Assembly: GCF_019904235.1 (NCBI RefSeq)
Contig: NZ_CP063202.1
Location: 2,852,001-2,916,000, forward strand
Direction: 5' to 3'
Length of the DNA: 64,000 nt
Origin: Erythrobacter sp. SCSIO 43205
GTDB taxonomy: Bacteria; Pseudomonadota; Alphaproteobacteria; Sphingomonadales; Sphingomonadaceae
The position numbers and the translations under genes are program-made. The notes beneath the pieces were generated by a model that had not been told where the DNA came from, searched no databases, and worked only from the letters and a program-made list of their open reading frames with translations. This document shows, piece by piece, positions 29,062-37,681 of the stretch. The first letter of the stretch is position 1. Each line of letters opens with the position of its first letter.

Positions 29062-30612
29062 GTGAGCTGGGAAAAAGAACTCGAAGAACTGCGCCAACGT
29101 GAGGCTTTCGCCGAGGAAATGGGCGGTGCGGACAAAGTCGCTCGTCAGCATTCTCGCGGCAAGATGGATGCGCGCGCGCGGCTGGACGCCATCTGCGACC
29201 CCGGTTCCTTCCGCGAAATCGGCAAGATTGCTGGCAAGGGCCACTATGACGAGAACGGCGATCTTCAGGGCGTAACCCCTGCCCCCTTCCTTTTCGGCAA
29301 GGCGACGGTAAACGGCCGCCCTGTTGTTGCCACGGCAGATGACTTCACCATTCGCGGGGGCGCGGCGGATGCCGGAATCAAACGCAAGATGGTGCAGGCC
29401 GAGCAGATGGCGCATGAGCTAAAGCTCCCCATCATCAAGATGATCGACGGCACGGGCGGGGGCGGCAGCGTCAAGACGCTCGAACAGATCGGCGCGACCT
29501 ATATCCCGGCGGTTCCCGGATGGGGCGATACGGTCAAGAACCTCGACACCGTGCCTGTGGTGGCTCTGGCGCTCGGGTCCACCGCTGGCCTTGGTGCAGC
29601 ACGGATCGCGGCTAGCCACTATTCGATCATGGTGCGCGGGCTTTCGCAATTGTTCGCAGCAGGTCCTGCCGTGGTCGATGGTCTGGGTGAGGCTTACAAA
29701 AGCGCAGAGGACCACCAGCAGGCCAAGGAAGAGCTTGGCGGCGTCGACATTCACACCCGCAACGGCGTCGTTGATGATGAGGTCGCAAGCGAGGCGGAGG
29801 CCTTTGCGAGGGCGCGCTATTTCCTCTCCTTCATGCCCGAACACGTGGGCCAGCTGGCTCACCGTTCTGAGTGCACCGATCCGGTGGACCGGCGCGACGA
29901 GGCCTTGTTGGATTTGGTGCCGCGCGAATCCAACAAGGTTTATTCAATGAGGCGCTGCCTTACGGCGGTGTTTGATCAACAAACTGTCTTCGAGATCGGC
30001 AAAAACTGGGGCCGCGCCGCGATCACAGCGCTCGCCCGCCTCGATGGCTGGCCCGTTGCCGTGGTGGCAAGCGATCCCAGCTATCTCGGCGGATCGTGGG
30101 AGGCGAAAACCAGCGAAAAGGTCGAGCGCTTCGTCAAACTCGCCGACCAGTTCCGCCTGCCCATCGTGCACCTGGTTGATAACCCCGGCTTTATGATCGG
30201 GCGCGAGGCGGAGATGGCGGGGACGATCCGCTATGGCGTCCAAGCGATGAACGCAATCTACCGCGCGACCGTGCCGCTCGCCAGTGTCGTCATGCGCCGC
30301 GCATACGGCATTGCGGGAAGCGCAATGAGCAATGCGGACCTTTATCAATATCGCTATTGCTGGCCGTCGGGTGACTGGGGCAGCCTTCCCATCGCAGGCG
30401 GTTTGGAAGTGGCTTACAAGTCCGAAATCGCGTCCGCCGATGACCCGCAAGCAGAGCTTGAAAAGATCAAAGAGCGCCTCAACAAGGTCACTTCGCCTTT
30501 CCGTTCAGCCGAACTTTTCAACGTCGAGGACATTATCGACCCGCGCGATACGCGGCCGCTCTTGTGCGAATTTGCAGACCTTGCCTGGCGAAAGCTTAAA
30601 GCAGACGGGTGA
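29062..30612 (+). CDS. Acyl-CoA carboxylase beta subunit (carboxyltransferase)
   Basis: A 516-residue carboxyltransferase of the PccB/MccB type with two crotonase-like halves. The oxyanion-forming glycine-rich segments are visible as IDGTGGGGSVKT in the first half and SDPSYLGGSWEAKTSEKVERF with DNPGFMIG in the second. It moves the carboxyl group from biotin on the alpha subunit to an acyl-CoA. The alpha gene lies upstream, separated only by the repeat cluster. It is convergent with the MFS gene, stop codons abutting. Confidence 0.92.
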   Translation: MSWEKELEELRQREAFAEEMGGADKVARQHSRGKMDARARLDAICDPGSFREIGKIAGKGHYDENGDLQGVTPAPFLFGKATVNGRPVVATADDFTIRGGAADAGIKRKMVQAEQMAHELKLPIIKMIDGTGGGGSVKTLEQIGATYIPAVPGWGDTVKNLDTVPVVALALGSTAGLGAARIAASHYSIMVRGLSQLFAAGPAVVDGLGEAYKSAEDHQQAKEELGGVDIHTRNGVVDDEVASEAEAFARARYFLSFMPEHVGQLAHRSECTDPVDRRDEALLDLVPRESNKVYSMRRCLTAVFDQQTVFEIGKNWGRAAITALARLDGWPVAVVASDPSYLGGSWEAKTSEKVERFVKLADQFRLPIVHLVDNPGFMIGREAEMAGTIRYGVQAMNAIYRATVPLASVVMRRAYGIAGSAMSNADLYQYRYCWPSGDWGSLPIAGGLEVAYKSEIASADDPQAELEKIKERLNKVTSPFRSAELFNVEDIIDPRDTRPLLCEFADLAWRKLKADG

Positions 30613-31890
30613 TCAATCGCCTTCTGCGCCATATCCCTTTTCTGGTTCTGGCGGTCCGAACAGCTTGCCCTTCTCGCTGAACAAAACCAGCGCCAGACAC
30701 ACCAGCCCCGCTCCCAAAAGCGAGAGCGCGAGCGGCTGCGCGGTGCCATCATAGGCATAGCCAACCGCCGCGCCTAAAACCGCCGCAAGGGTCAGTCGCA
30801 CAAAGCCGTGCACACTGCTTGCCGCCCCGGCGATTGAGAAGAACGGGTTCATCGCAATCGAGCCAAAGTTTGACCCGATGAAGCCCAACAGCATCATATT
30901 GATCGCCATCAGCGGCACGAATTGCCACAATTTCTCTTCCGGTTGGAAAGCGAAGTAAACCTGAACCGAAGCGACCGCGATAAAGGCGAAAACAGCCGTA
31001 TGGCTTACCCTGCGCGCGCCAAAGCGTTCAACGATGCGCGAATTGGACCAACTGGCCAGAGCCATGGAGCCCGCGCACACGCCAAAGACAATCGGGAAGA
31101 GATCGGGTGCACCGAACCCTTCGCTGATCAATTGCTGCGAGGAATTGATGAAGCCGAACAGAGCGCCAAAAACGATGCCGCCGCCAAACACGTATCCCAC
31201 AACGCTGGGGAGGCTCAATGCGCGGCCCATATTGCGAGCGATGACGCCGGGGCGGATTTCCTGTCGATTTTCTGGCGTAAGACTTTCCGGCAGGCGGAAA
31301 TAAACCCAGGTGCCAACAATTACGCCCTGCACTGCCATAGCCAAGAAAATCGCGCGCCAATCGGCGAAGAGCAAGATGACCTCACCAATGCTGGGCGCAA
31401 TGGCCGGAACCATAAGGAAGATGACGAAGATAAGGCTCATCATGCGCGCCATCTTGTCCCCGCCCACCCGGTCGCGGATGATTGCAGGAGGCAGTGCGAC
31501 AATGCCAGCGCCGAAGAAGCCTTGCGCGGCTCGAACAGCGACAAGCGCTTCAAACGAAGTCACTGCAGCACTGGCAAGCGAAAGCGCGATGTAGACCGCA
31601 ATCGATCCCATCAAGATCGGTCGCCGCCCGAATCTATCCGCTAACGCGCCGGGCACAAGCGCGCCAATGCCAGCTGTCAGAAGGTATACACCCACAATAA
31701 ACTGGCGGTCATTGCCCTCAATGGACAGCGAGGCTGCCACATCGTCCAAGGCAGGCAGAATCGCATCAATGCCAAAAGCTTGAAGTGCCATCAGCAGTGC
31801 CATCATCCAGATAAGCTCGGTTTCACCAATCGCATTGATCGCGCGTTTGGGCCGCTTTGGTTGGGTGGAAGGAGAGGCAGAACCATGCAT
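30613..31890 (-). CDS. MFS drug-resistance transporter, Bcr/CflA type
   Basis: About 425 residues with twelve membrane helices. The family marks are DAILPALDDVAASL in the first helix region, GALADRFGRRPILMG (motif A of the MFS) after helix 2, and RAAQGFFGAGIV in helix 4, which places it with Bcr/CflA-type drug:proton antiporters. ATG 31890 is the likely start; the frame extends to 32004 but the extra residues look non-membrane and unconserved. It is divergent from dinB. Confidence 0.88.
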   Translation of the reverse strand: MHGSASPSTQPKRPKRAINAIGETELIWMMALLMALQAFGIDAILPALDDVAASLSIEGNDRQFIVGVYLLTAGIGALVPGALADRFGRRPILMGSIAVYIALSLASAAVTSFEALVAVRAAQGFFGAGIVALPPAIIRDRVGGDKMARMMSLIFVIFLMVPAIAPSIGEVILLFADWRAIFLAMAVQGVIVGTWVYFRLPESLTPENRQEIRPGVIARNMGRALSLPSVVGYVFGGGIVFGALFGFINSSQQLISEGFGAPDLFPIVFGVCAGSMALASWSNSRIVERFGARRVSHTAVFAFIAVASVQVYFAFQPEEKLWQFVPLMAINMMLLGFIGSNFGSIAMNPFFSIAGAASSVHGFVRLTLAAVLGAAVGYAYDGTAQPLALSLLGAGLVCLALVLFSEKGKLFGPPEPEKGYGAEGD

Positions 31891-32042
31891 ATCTGGCTCT
31901 TTGCCCGCAGCTTCGCCCGTTGGCCACACTTCATTTCGCATATGCACAAAATGGGTGGGCCATCCCTTGGTTCCCGGCGCTTCGTTCCTGAGGCATTCAG
32001 CCATGCTTTCTTCACAGACGCAAAGCAGCTATTTCGAAGCCG

Positions 32043-33182
32043 ATGGCTGAAAACGCACAAGACGGCGAAGAGCTGCCCGATGAGGTAAGCGGTCTGAGGA
32101 AGATCATCCACGTCGATATGGACGCGTTCTTTGCGAGCGTTGAGCAGCGTGACAATCCAGAATTGCGCGGCAAGCCGGTGGCCGTGGGCGGCTCTGGCGG
32201 ACGCGGCGTCGTGGCAGCGGCAAGTTATGAGGCGCGCAAATTCGGAGTGAGGAGCGCTATGCCCTCTGTCACAGCCAAACGGCTTTGCCCCGACCTTATC
32301 TTTGTGCGCCATCGTTTTGACGCGTACAAAGAGGCCAGCCGGCAGATCCGAGCGATTTTCGAGCACCATACGCCCCTTGTGGAGCCGCTGAGCCTTGATG
32401 AGGCGTATCTCGATGTGACCGAGGATAGGCTTGGGATTGGTTCGGCAACGCGTATCGCGGGGCTGATCCGGCAGGAGATTCGCGCCAAGACCAAGCTAAC
32501 CGCAAGCGCGGGTGTCTCTTACAACAAATTTCTCGCCAAAATTGCGAGCGATCAGAACAAACCCGACGGGATGTGTGTGATCCGTCCCGGCGAAGGCGCA
32601 GATTTCGTCGCTGGTCTGCCGATTCGGCGCTTTCACGGGGTGGGGCCCAAGGCCGAGGAAAAGATGAAGCGATTGGGGATTGAGACGGGCGCTGATCTTG
32701 CGACCAAGGACATCGCCTTTCTTCGAAGCCATTTCGGCAGCTTCGCCGATTATCTCTATCGCGCGGCTCGCGGGATCGATTTGCGCCCCGTGCGCGCGCA
32801 TCGGGTGCGAAAATCCGTCGGTGGTGAGCGGACGTTTAGCGAAGATATTTCAAGCGGGTCGGCACTTCGCGAAACGCTTGAAAACATCATCGAGATTGTA
32901 TGGGGACGGATTGAAAGCGCCAGCTCGCGCGAAAGGCGCGTGCGCGGGCGCACAGTCACGCTGAAGGTCAAATACAACAATTTTCAGATTATGACCCGGG
33001 CGAAGTCCGTCACCCACTGGATTGGGGACAAAGCTGAGTTTGCGCGTCTGGGCCGCGAATTGCTCGAAGAGGCGCTGCCCCTGCCCATGCCGATCCGCTT
33101 GATGGGGCTGACGCTTTCCAATCTCGACCGGGGCGAGGAGCCTCCCCCCAACGAGGACAGCGCTCAGCTTTCCTTGCTCTGA
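32043..33182 (+). CDS. dinB: DNA polymerase IV (Y-family)
   Basis: A 379-residue translesion polymerase. Catalytic acidic motifs are HVDMDAFFASVEQRDNPEL near residue 23 and LSLDEAYLDVTED near 117; the palm, thumb helix-hairpin segments (RFHGVGPKAEEKMKRLG) and little-finger domain are complete. It ends SAQLSLL, consistent with a C-terminal clamp-binding peptide. The last 19 bases overlap the convergent Nudix gene. No LexA-type box was looked for by computation. Confidence 0.95.
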   Translation: MAENAQDGEELPDEVSGLRKIIHVDMDAFFASVEQRDNPELRGKPVAVGGSGGRGVVAAASYEARKFGVRSAMPSVTAKRLCPDLIFVRHRFDAYKEASRQIRAIFEHHTPLVEPLSLDEAYLDVTEDRLGIGSATRIAGLIRQEIRAKTKLTASAGVSYNKFLAKIASDQNKPDGMCVIRPGEGADFVAGLPIRRFHGVGPKAEEKMKRLGIETGADLATKDIAFLRSHFGSFADYLYRAARGIDLRPVRAHRVRKSVGGERTFSEDISSGSALRETLENIIEIVWGRIESASSRERRVRGRTVTLKVKYNNFQIMTRAKSVTHWIGDKAEFARLGRELLEEALPLPMPIRLMGLTLSNLDRGEEPPPNEDSAQLSLL

Positions 33183-33673
33183 ACCTTCCACGCCTCCCAC
33201 ATGGCGAGGCGCTTGGGCACATTGCGGGTAAGCAATTCGGGCAAGGCATGGGGCGCAAAGAACCGAGCTTCCAGGATTTCGCGCCCGTCTGGTTTGGGTT
33301 GCTGGGTCACCTCAACTGTAAACACGTGAGAGGTGTGCGGCGATCCTGACAGCGTCTCGTTAAGAACACCGAGCGGCTTCAATTGCGCGGTATCAAGCCT
33401 CACTTCTTCCACCAATTCACGCCGCGCACAATCGTGTGGATCTTCCCCAGCTGCCATGCCACCACCGGGTAGCCCCCACGCCTTGGGGCCATAGGAATGG
33501 CGCAGCAGCATCACTTCGCCCGCCGGATTGGTGACAATCACACTGATCCCGGAAATGGGAGTTTTGCGCCATTTGCGCCAACGGTGGCGGACCTTGTGAG
33601 CGAGCTGCAAAAGAGCCCGGTGGAGCGGAGCTGGCAAGACCCTCTCAGCAGATTTCTCAATCAGGTGAAGCAT
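33164..33673 (-). CDS. Nudix hydrolase
   Basis: A 169-residue pyrophosphohydrolase. The Nudix box is complete: GGMAAGEDPHDCARRELVEEV, with the Mg-binding REXXEE-type helix. A positively charged N-terminal helix (HKVRHRWRKWRK) precedes the fold, and the strand WGLPGGG leads into the box. The substrate, a nucleoside diphosphate linked to another group, is unknown. The start overlaps the end of pgl by 13 bases on the same strand, and the 3' end overlaps dinB. Confidence 0.9.
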   Translation of the reverse strand: MLHLIEKSAERVLPAPLHRALLQLAHKVRHRWRKWRKTPISGISVIVTNPAGEVMLLRHSYGPKAWGLPGGGMAAGEDPHDCARRELVEEVRLDTAQLKPLGVLNETLSGSPHTSHVFTVEVTQQPKPDGREILEARFFAPHALPELLTRNVPKRLAMWEAWKVQSKES

Positions 33674-34281
33674 ACCACGTCTTGCGTAGCGGCAGTCAAA
33701 ATCCGCGCGATGGGCAGGTCATGCTCTCCCGCCATAGCGGCCTTGAACACGCTCAGCTTGTCATTGCCGCGGATCACAAACATCAACGCATCGCTGTTGA
33801 CCAGTGCCGGGATCGTTAGAGTGATCCGGTCAAAGGGAGCCTCTGGCGGAAGGGGATCGGGAGTGAGCCGGCGCACCATTTGCGGGTCGTCCACCTGAGG
33901 ATCGGTGTTGGGAAAGAGCGATGCGATATGCCCATCGCCGCCCATCCCCATCCAGCACAGCGTGAAACGCGGGGGGCTAGCATCCTCGCCGAGCGTCACA
34001 ACGCGCGCTCCCGCAGGCTCGAATATCGCGCGGATTTTGCCCGTGTTGGACGCGTCGTGATCTTCCGGCACAATCCGGTCATCTCCCGGCCACACAGCCA
34101 CACGCGACCAATCGAGCGGGGCCTTCACCAACTCCTCAAATATCGGAAAAGGGGTGGAGCCGCCGGGCACGCTGATCGCAATCTCGCTCTTGGTGCGCGT
34201 CAAAGCCTCGCCAAGTTTGCCCGCAATCCATTGCGCGATTTCATTCGCGCTCTGTCCGTTTTTCAAGGTCACATTGATCAT
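33661..34281 (-). CDS. pgl: 6-phosphogluconolactonase
   Basis: A 206-residue cytosolic enzyme of the Pgl/DevB family in the pentose-phosphate or Entner-Doudoroff route, hydrolysing 6-phosphogluconolactone. Diagnostic parts are VPGGSTPFPIFEEL near the N-terminus, VAVWPGDDRIVPEDHDASN, and CWMGMGGDGHIASLFP, which is the signature block. It is slightly short of the usual length of about 230. ATG 34281 is chosen because residues upstream are few and lack a ribosome-binding site. Confidence 0.9.
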   Translation of the reverse strand: MINVTLKNGQSANEIAQWIAGKLGEALTRTKSEIAISVPGGSTPFPIFEELVKAPLDWSRVAVWPGDDRIVPEDHDASNTGKIRAIFEPAGARVVTLGEDASPPRFTLCWMGMGGDGHIASLFPNTDPQVDDPQMVRRLTPDPLPPEAPFDRITLTIPALVNSDALMFVIRGNDKLSVFKAAMAGEHDLPIARILTAATQDVVCFT

Positions 34282-34296
34282 GCCCGCAAGCATAGC

Positions 34297-34333
34297 AAAA
34301 GAGCCGCTCCCGCCAAACGGAAACGGCCCTTTT
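34297..34333 (-). terminator. Rho-independent terminator downstream of the Dps gene
   Basis: On the minus strand AAAAGGGCCG and CGGCTCTTTT form a 10-bp stem with one G-U pair around an 18-base loop, with the A and T runs in the lower stem. It sits 36 bases after the Dps stop and 15 bases before pgl. Confidence 0.75.
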
Positions 34334-34368
34334 GAATTATGAATAGGTTTTCAAGACCTTCGTTGCTG

Positions 34369-34830
34369 TTAGCCGAGTACCGAATTCAGGAACCATACGC
34401 GTTCCTCTGCCATGTCGGTCCAATCATCGATCATGCCATCGGTCGCGTTGTCGCCTGCTGCCTCTGCCGTGGCCTTCATCGACTTCAGGCGCTCGACCAT
34501 CGCCTTGTTATCGTCGCGCAGTTTCACGACCATTTCCTCGGCGGTGAGGTCGGTGTTGTCTTCGTCCTTCACCTGCGTGTGCTGCGTGATCATGCCGAGC
34601 GAGGTGATTGTATCGCCGCCAATTTTCCGGGCACGCTCACCGATATCGTCGATCTGGTCGCGAATTTCGATGGCTTGTTCGTCAAACAGGACGTGCAAAT
34701 CGCGAAAACGCGGGCCCTTCACGTGCCAGTGGAAGTTCTTGGTCTTCACGTAAAGCGCGAAGTGATCGGCCAGCAGGGCGTTGATTTCTGATACCATTTG
34801 GGTGGTTTGTGAATTGTTGGGGTCAAGCAT
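34369..34830 (-). CDS. dps: Dps-family DNA-binding ferritin-like protein
   Basis: A 153-residue Dps miniferritin. It carries the signature KNFHWHVKGPRFRDLHVLFDEQA, with ferroxidase His and the Asp/Glu of the partner subunit, and a second helix pair (VVKLRDDNKAMVERLKS). Dps proteins form 12-mers that store iron and shield DNA from oxidative damage. ATG 34830 has an excellent GGAGGAAAGCT upstream, which rules out the longer open frame that reaches 34950. A terminator follows. Confidence 0.93.
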   Translation of the reverse strand: MLDPNNSQTTQMVSEINALLADHFALYVKTKNFHWHVKGPRFRDLHVLFDEQAIEIRDQIDDIGERARKIGGDTITSLGMITQHTQVKDEDNTDLTAEEMVVKLRDDNKAMVERLKSMKATAEAAGDNATDGMIDDWTDMAEERVWFLNSVLG

Positions 34831-34974
34831 AGCTTTCCTCCTTAAATTTGCTTCGGGCGCCAAAAGCTCGAGACATTCGAGGAACGTGCGCCGTTCGATG
34901 CGTTCACTTAACCAACGGACAGACCCCGCTAATCGTTTCGAGAAATTCAAATTCGCAGTGATCGTGCAAAGCGA

Positions 34975-35538
34975 TCACAGAAACATGAAACGTGCGTTCA
35001 ATCCGATCACAACACCCGCAATAATCATACAAACACCCAAAGCAAACCGGATCGCACGAAGGGGTAGTTTATTCAGCGCTTCCACGCCCAACGACCAGCC
35101 AAGCACGACGGATGCGACACCAGCCATTGCCCCTCCGATGAGAGCAGTGGTTGGATAGACCGCCCATGCGGCAAGCGCGAAAATGGCAAAGCGGGCTGCA
35201 TCCTGCATCTGGCGAAAAACCAGCACTGCGCCGATCGCGACATAGGAGCGGGTGGGCTCCTTCATCGGCTTAACCTTGACCGGCCAGAACAATTCCACCG
35301 CGCCCGCGATAAGCGCAAAAGCGACAAGCATTTCAGCGGCCCGCCGAGGGAGGATCGAGGCGATAGTCGCGCCCGCATAGGCCATCACCGCCGCCGTCGC
35401 CACGGCACAAGAAATGGCGATGATGAGAAGCGGCCCATTACGATCAGTAGCGCTCGAAAACTGCGCGACAATCATCTGCTCACGCCCACCAAGCGCAATC
35501 ACGAAGGTCAGGATCAAGGCGAGAAGAAAAGCGTCCAT
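34975..35538 (-). CDS. Divergent GDT1/TMEM165 (UPF0016)-like membrane protein
   Basis: A 187-residue protein with six hydrophobic helices in two halves, as in UPF0016/GDT1 cation exchangers. The first-half motif, normally E-x-G-D-K/R-T, reads LGGREQ here, and the second-half motif reads RQMQDAAR, so both acidic ion-binding signatures are altered. It could be a relative that has lost or changed its ion specificity. GAGGAAGG ahead of ATG 35538 supports the start. Family placement rests on layout and is only moderate. Confidence 0.55.
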   Translation of the reverse strand: MDAFLLALILTFVIALGGREQMIVAQFSSATDRNGPLLIIAISCAVATAAVMAYAGATIASILPRRAAEMLVAFALIAGAVELFWPVKVKPMKEPTRSYVAIGAVLVFRQMQDAARFAIFALAAWAVYPTTALIGGAMAGVASVVLGWSLGVEALNKLPLRAIRFALGVCMIIAGVVIGLNARFMFL

Positions 35539-35662
35539 CGCCTTCCTCTAGCACGCGCTTTCACGCTGGCCAGCCACAGCCTTTAGAACAATAGCAAATT
35601 GAAACCTAGCGCAAGCGCGCAAAGCGGGTTAGCCTGAGTGCAAAGAGAGATGAGGAGAGGAC

Positions 35663-36457
35663 ATGAAACTTCAGCAAGGTATGGCCGCAGTGGTCACGGG
35701 CGGCGCATCTGGACTTGGCCGGGCGAGCGCTGCGGCGCTGGCGCAGGCCGGGCTTAAAGTCGCGATATTCGACATCAATGACGAGGCAGGCGAAGAGCAC
35801 GCAGCGGCGATTGGCGGCACCTTCCACCATGTCGATATTATGGACGAAGAAAGCGTCGAAGCAGGCTTTGCCGCCGCTCGCGCTGCCAATGGTCAGGAGC
35901 GCGTCACCGTCCACTGCGCAATGGCGTCCAAGCGCGGCAAGACTATCGGCTTCGACAAGGCAACCGGTGGCTACAAGCGCCTTTCGACCGAAGATTATGC
36001 CTTTGGAGCGGAAGGCATTCTGATCGCCAGTTACCGCGTCGCCAGCATTTCGGCACTCGGCATGGCGAACGCAGAGCCCCTGAACGAGGATGGCGAGCGT
36101 GGTTCGATCACTCTCACCGCAAGCGTCGCGGCGCAGGATGGGCAGATCGGGCAAGTCATCTATGGCTCGTGCAAGTCGGGCGTGAACGGCCTGGTGCTTC
36201 CGATGGCCCGCGATTTGATGGATTTGGGCATCAGAGTGAACTCGGTCATGCCGGGTATTTTTGCCACGCCGCTGATGCTCGGGATGAAGGACCGCAACCC
36301 GCAAATGTGGGACCAATTGAACGCCTCTGTCCCCTTCCCCAAGCGTCTGGGGGAACCTGAAGAGTTTGCCTCACTCATCTGCGAGATCGCGCGCAATTCT
36401 TATATCAATGGCCACCAGTTCCGGTTGGATGGCGCAATCCGGATGCCCCCGAAATAG
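35663..36457 (+). CDS. Short-chain dehydrogenase/reductase
   Basis: A 264-residue SDR. The NAD-binding TGGASGLGRA is at residues 13-22, and the acidic FDIND at the end of beta-2 favours NAD over NADP. The catalytic segment is SVAAQDGQIGQVIYGSCKSG with Tyr and Lys spaced YxxxK. The overall type resembles 3-hydroxyacyl-CoA dehydrogenase type 2 (HSD10). GAGGAGAGG sits before the ATG. It is followed at 10 bases by an acyl-CoA dehydrogenase, so a beta-oxidation-like operon is likely. Confidence 0.9.
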   Translation: MKLQQGMAAVVTGGASGLGRASAAALAQAGLKVAIFDINDEAGEEHAAAIGGTFHHVDIMDEESVEAGFAAARAANGQERVTVHCAMASKRGKTIGFDKATGGYKRLSTEDYAFGAEGILIASYRVASISALGMANAEPLNEDGERGSITLTASVAAQDGQIGQVIYGSCKSGVNGLVLPMARDLMDLGIRVNSVMPGIFATPLMLGMKDRNPQMWDQLNASVPFPKRLGEPEEFASLICEIARNSYINGHQFRLDGAIRMPPK

Positions 36458-36467
36458 AGGCGAACCA

Positions 36468-37676
36468 ATGAACGTCGAATTCTCACCAGAACTCGAAGCC
36501 TTCCGCGCGGAAGTCGCCGAGTTTTTCGCCACCGCTCCAACACCTGCCATCCGCGAGGCGGGGCGCAAGACCACCAGCGTTTTTGCCCCCTTCGATCAGT
36601 GCATGGAATGGCACAAAATTCTTGCCAAAAAAGGCTGGGCAGCGCCGCATTGGCCGGTCGAATATGGTGGCACGGGGTGGAGCGTGGAGCAGCGCTTTAT
36701 CTTTGCCGAAGAGTATCGGAAGGCCGATTTGCCTCCGCTTTTGCCGCAAAGCCTTGGCATGGTGGGGCCGCTCCTGATCGACATCGGAACAGAGGAGCAG
36801 AAGGCGAAGTATCTTTCCCCGATCTTGGCGGGTGAGGATTTTTGGGCGCAGGGGTATTCGGAGCCGGGGTCCGGGTCTGACCTTGCCTCGCTGCAATGCC
36901 GCGCTGAGCCAGATGGCGATGATTACATCATCAACGGCTCCAAAATCTGGACCACTTATGCCCACCACGCGAACCGGATGTTCATGCTGGTGCGCACTGA
37001 CAATTCGGGCAAGAAACAGCAGGGCATCACCTTCCTCCTGCTCGACCGGGTGGATTATCCGGGCATGGAAATCCGCCCTATCGTCGGCCTCGATGGTGTG
37101 CCTGAGCAATGCGAAGTGTTTTTCGACAACGTGCGCGTACCCCAATCTGGCCGCGTGGGCGAGGAGAATGATGGGTGGAGCGTTGCCAAGCATTTGCTCA
37201 AACACGAACGCGGCGGCTCTGCGTCCTCGCCAACGCTGGTGCATTATCTCGACCGCGCAAAAGAGGCGGCGGCGAAAACCCCCTCGCCCTTTGGCGGAAT
37301 GCTCGCAGATGATCCGGTTTTCCAGAGCGAATTTGGCGAGCTTCACGCCGATGTCGCAAGCCTTGGCCACATGGAAAAACTTGCGATCAGCGGCCATCCG
37401 ATTGCCAACGACCCCGCTTTCCCGTCGCTCAACAAGACAATCAATTCCGAACTTCTGCAGCGCGCCTCGACCTTGATGAGCAAAGTGTCCGGCGTGGGCG
37501 GGCTCGCTCGGCAGTTGGAAGCGCTACGCGTTGGATCAAATGTCGAACCTCTAGGCAGCGAGTTCGATCTCATCTCGATGCCGCTGTACCTCAACAGCCG
37601 CGCCGCCTCGATCTATGCTGGTTCGAATGAGGTTCAGCGTGACCTCATTTCGCGCAGTCTTGCAGCAGGAGTGTAA
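36468..37676 (+). CDS. Acyl-CoA dehydrogenase (first of a pair)
   Basis: A 402-residue FAD enzyme of the acyl-CoA dehydrogenase family. Seen are the flavin- and substrate-contact block YSEPGSGSDLASLQCRAE, KIWTTYAHHANRMF, and the C-terminal SIYAGSNEVQRDLISRSL. ATG 36468 fits; the open frame further up overlaps the SDR gene. It is followed after five bases by a second, shorter acyl-CoA dehydrogenase, an arrangement typical of two-subunit alpha2beta2 enzymes. Confidence 0.92.
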   Translation: MNVEFSPELEAFRAEVAEFFATAPTPAIREAGRKTTSVFAPFDQCMEWHKILAKKGWAAPHWPVEYGGTGWSVEQRFIFAEEYRKADLPPLLPQSLGMVGPLLIDIGTEEQKAKYLSPILAGEDFWAQGYSEPGSGSDLASLQCRAEPDGDDYIINGSKIWTTYAHHANRMFMLVRTDNSGKKQQGITFLLLDRVDYPGMEIRPIVGLDGVPEQCEVFFDNVRVPQSGRVGEENDGWSVAKHLLKHERGGSASSPTLVHYLDRAKEAAAKTPSPFGGMLADDPVFQSEFGELHADVASLGHMEKLAISGHPIANDPAFPSLNKTINSELLQRASTLMSKVSGVGGLARQLEALRVGSNVEPLGSEFDLISMPLYLNSRAASIYAGSNEVQRDLISRSLAAGV

Positions 37677-37681
37677 GGACA

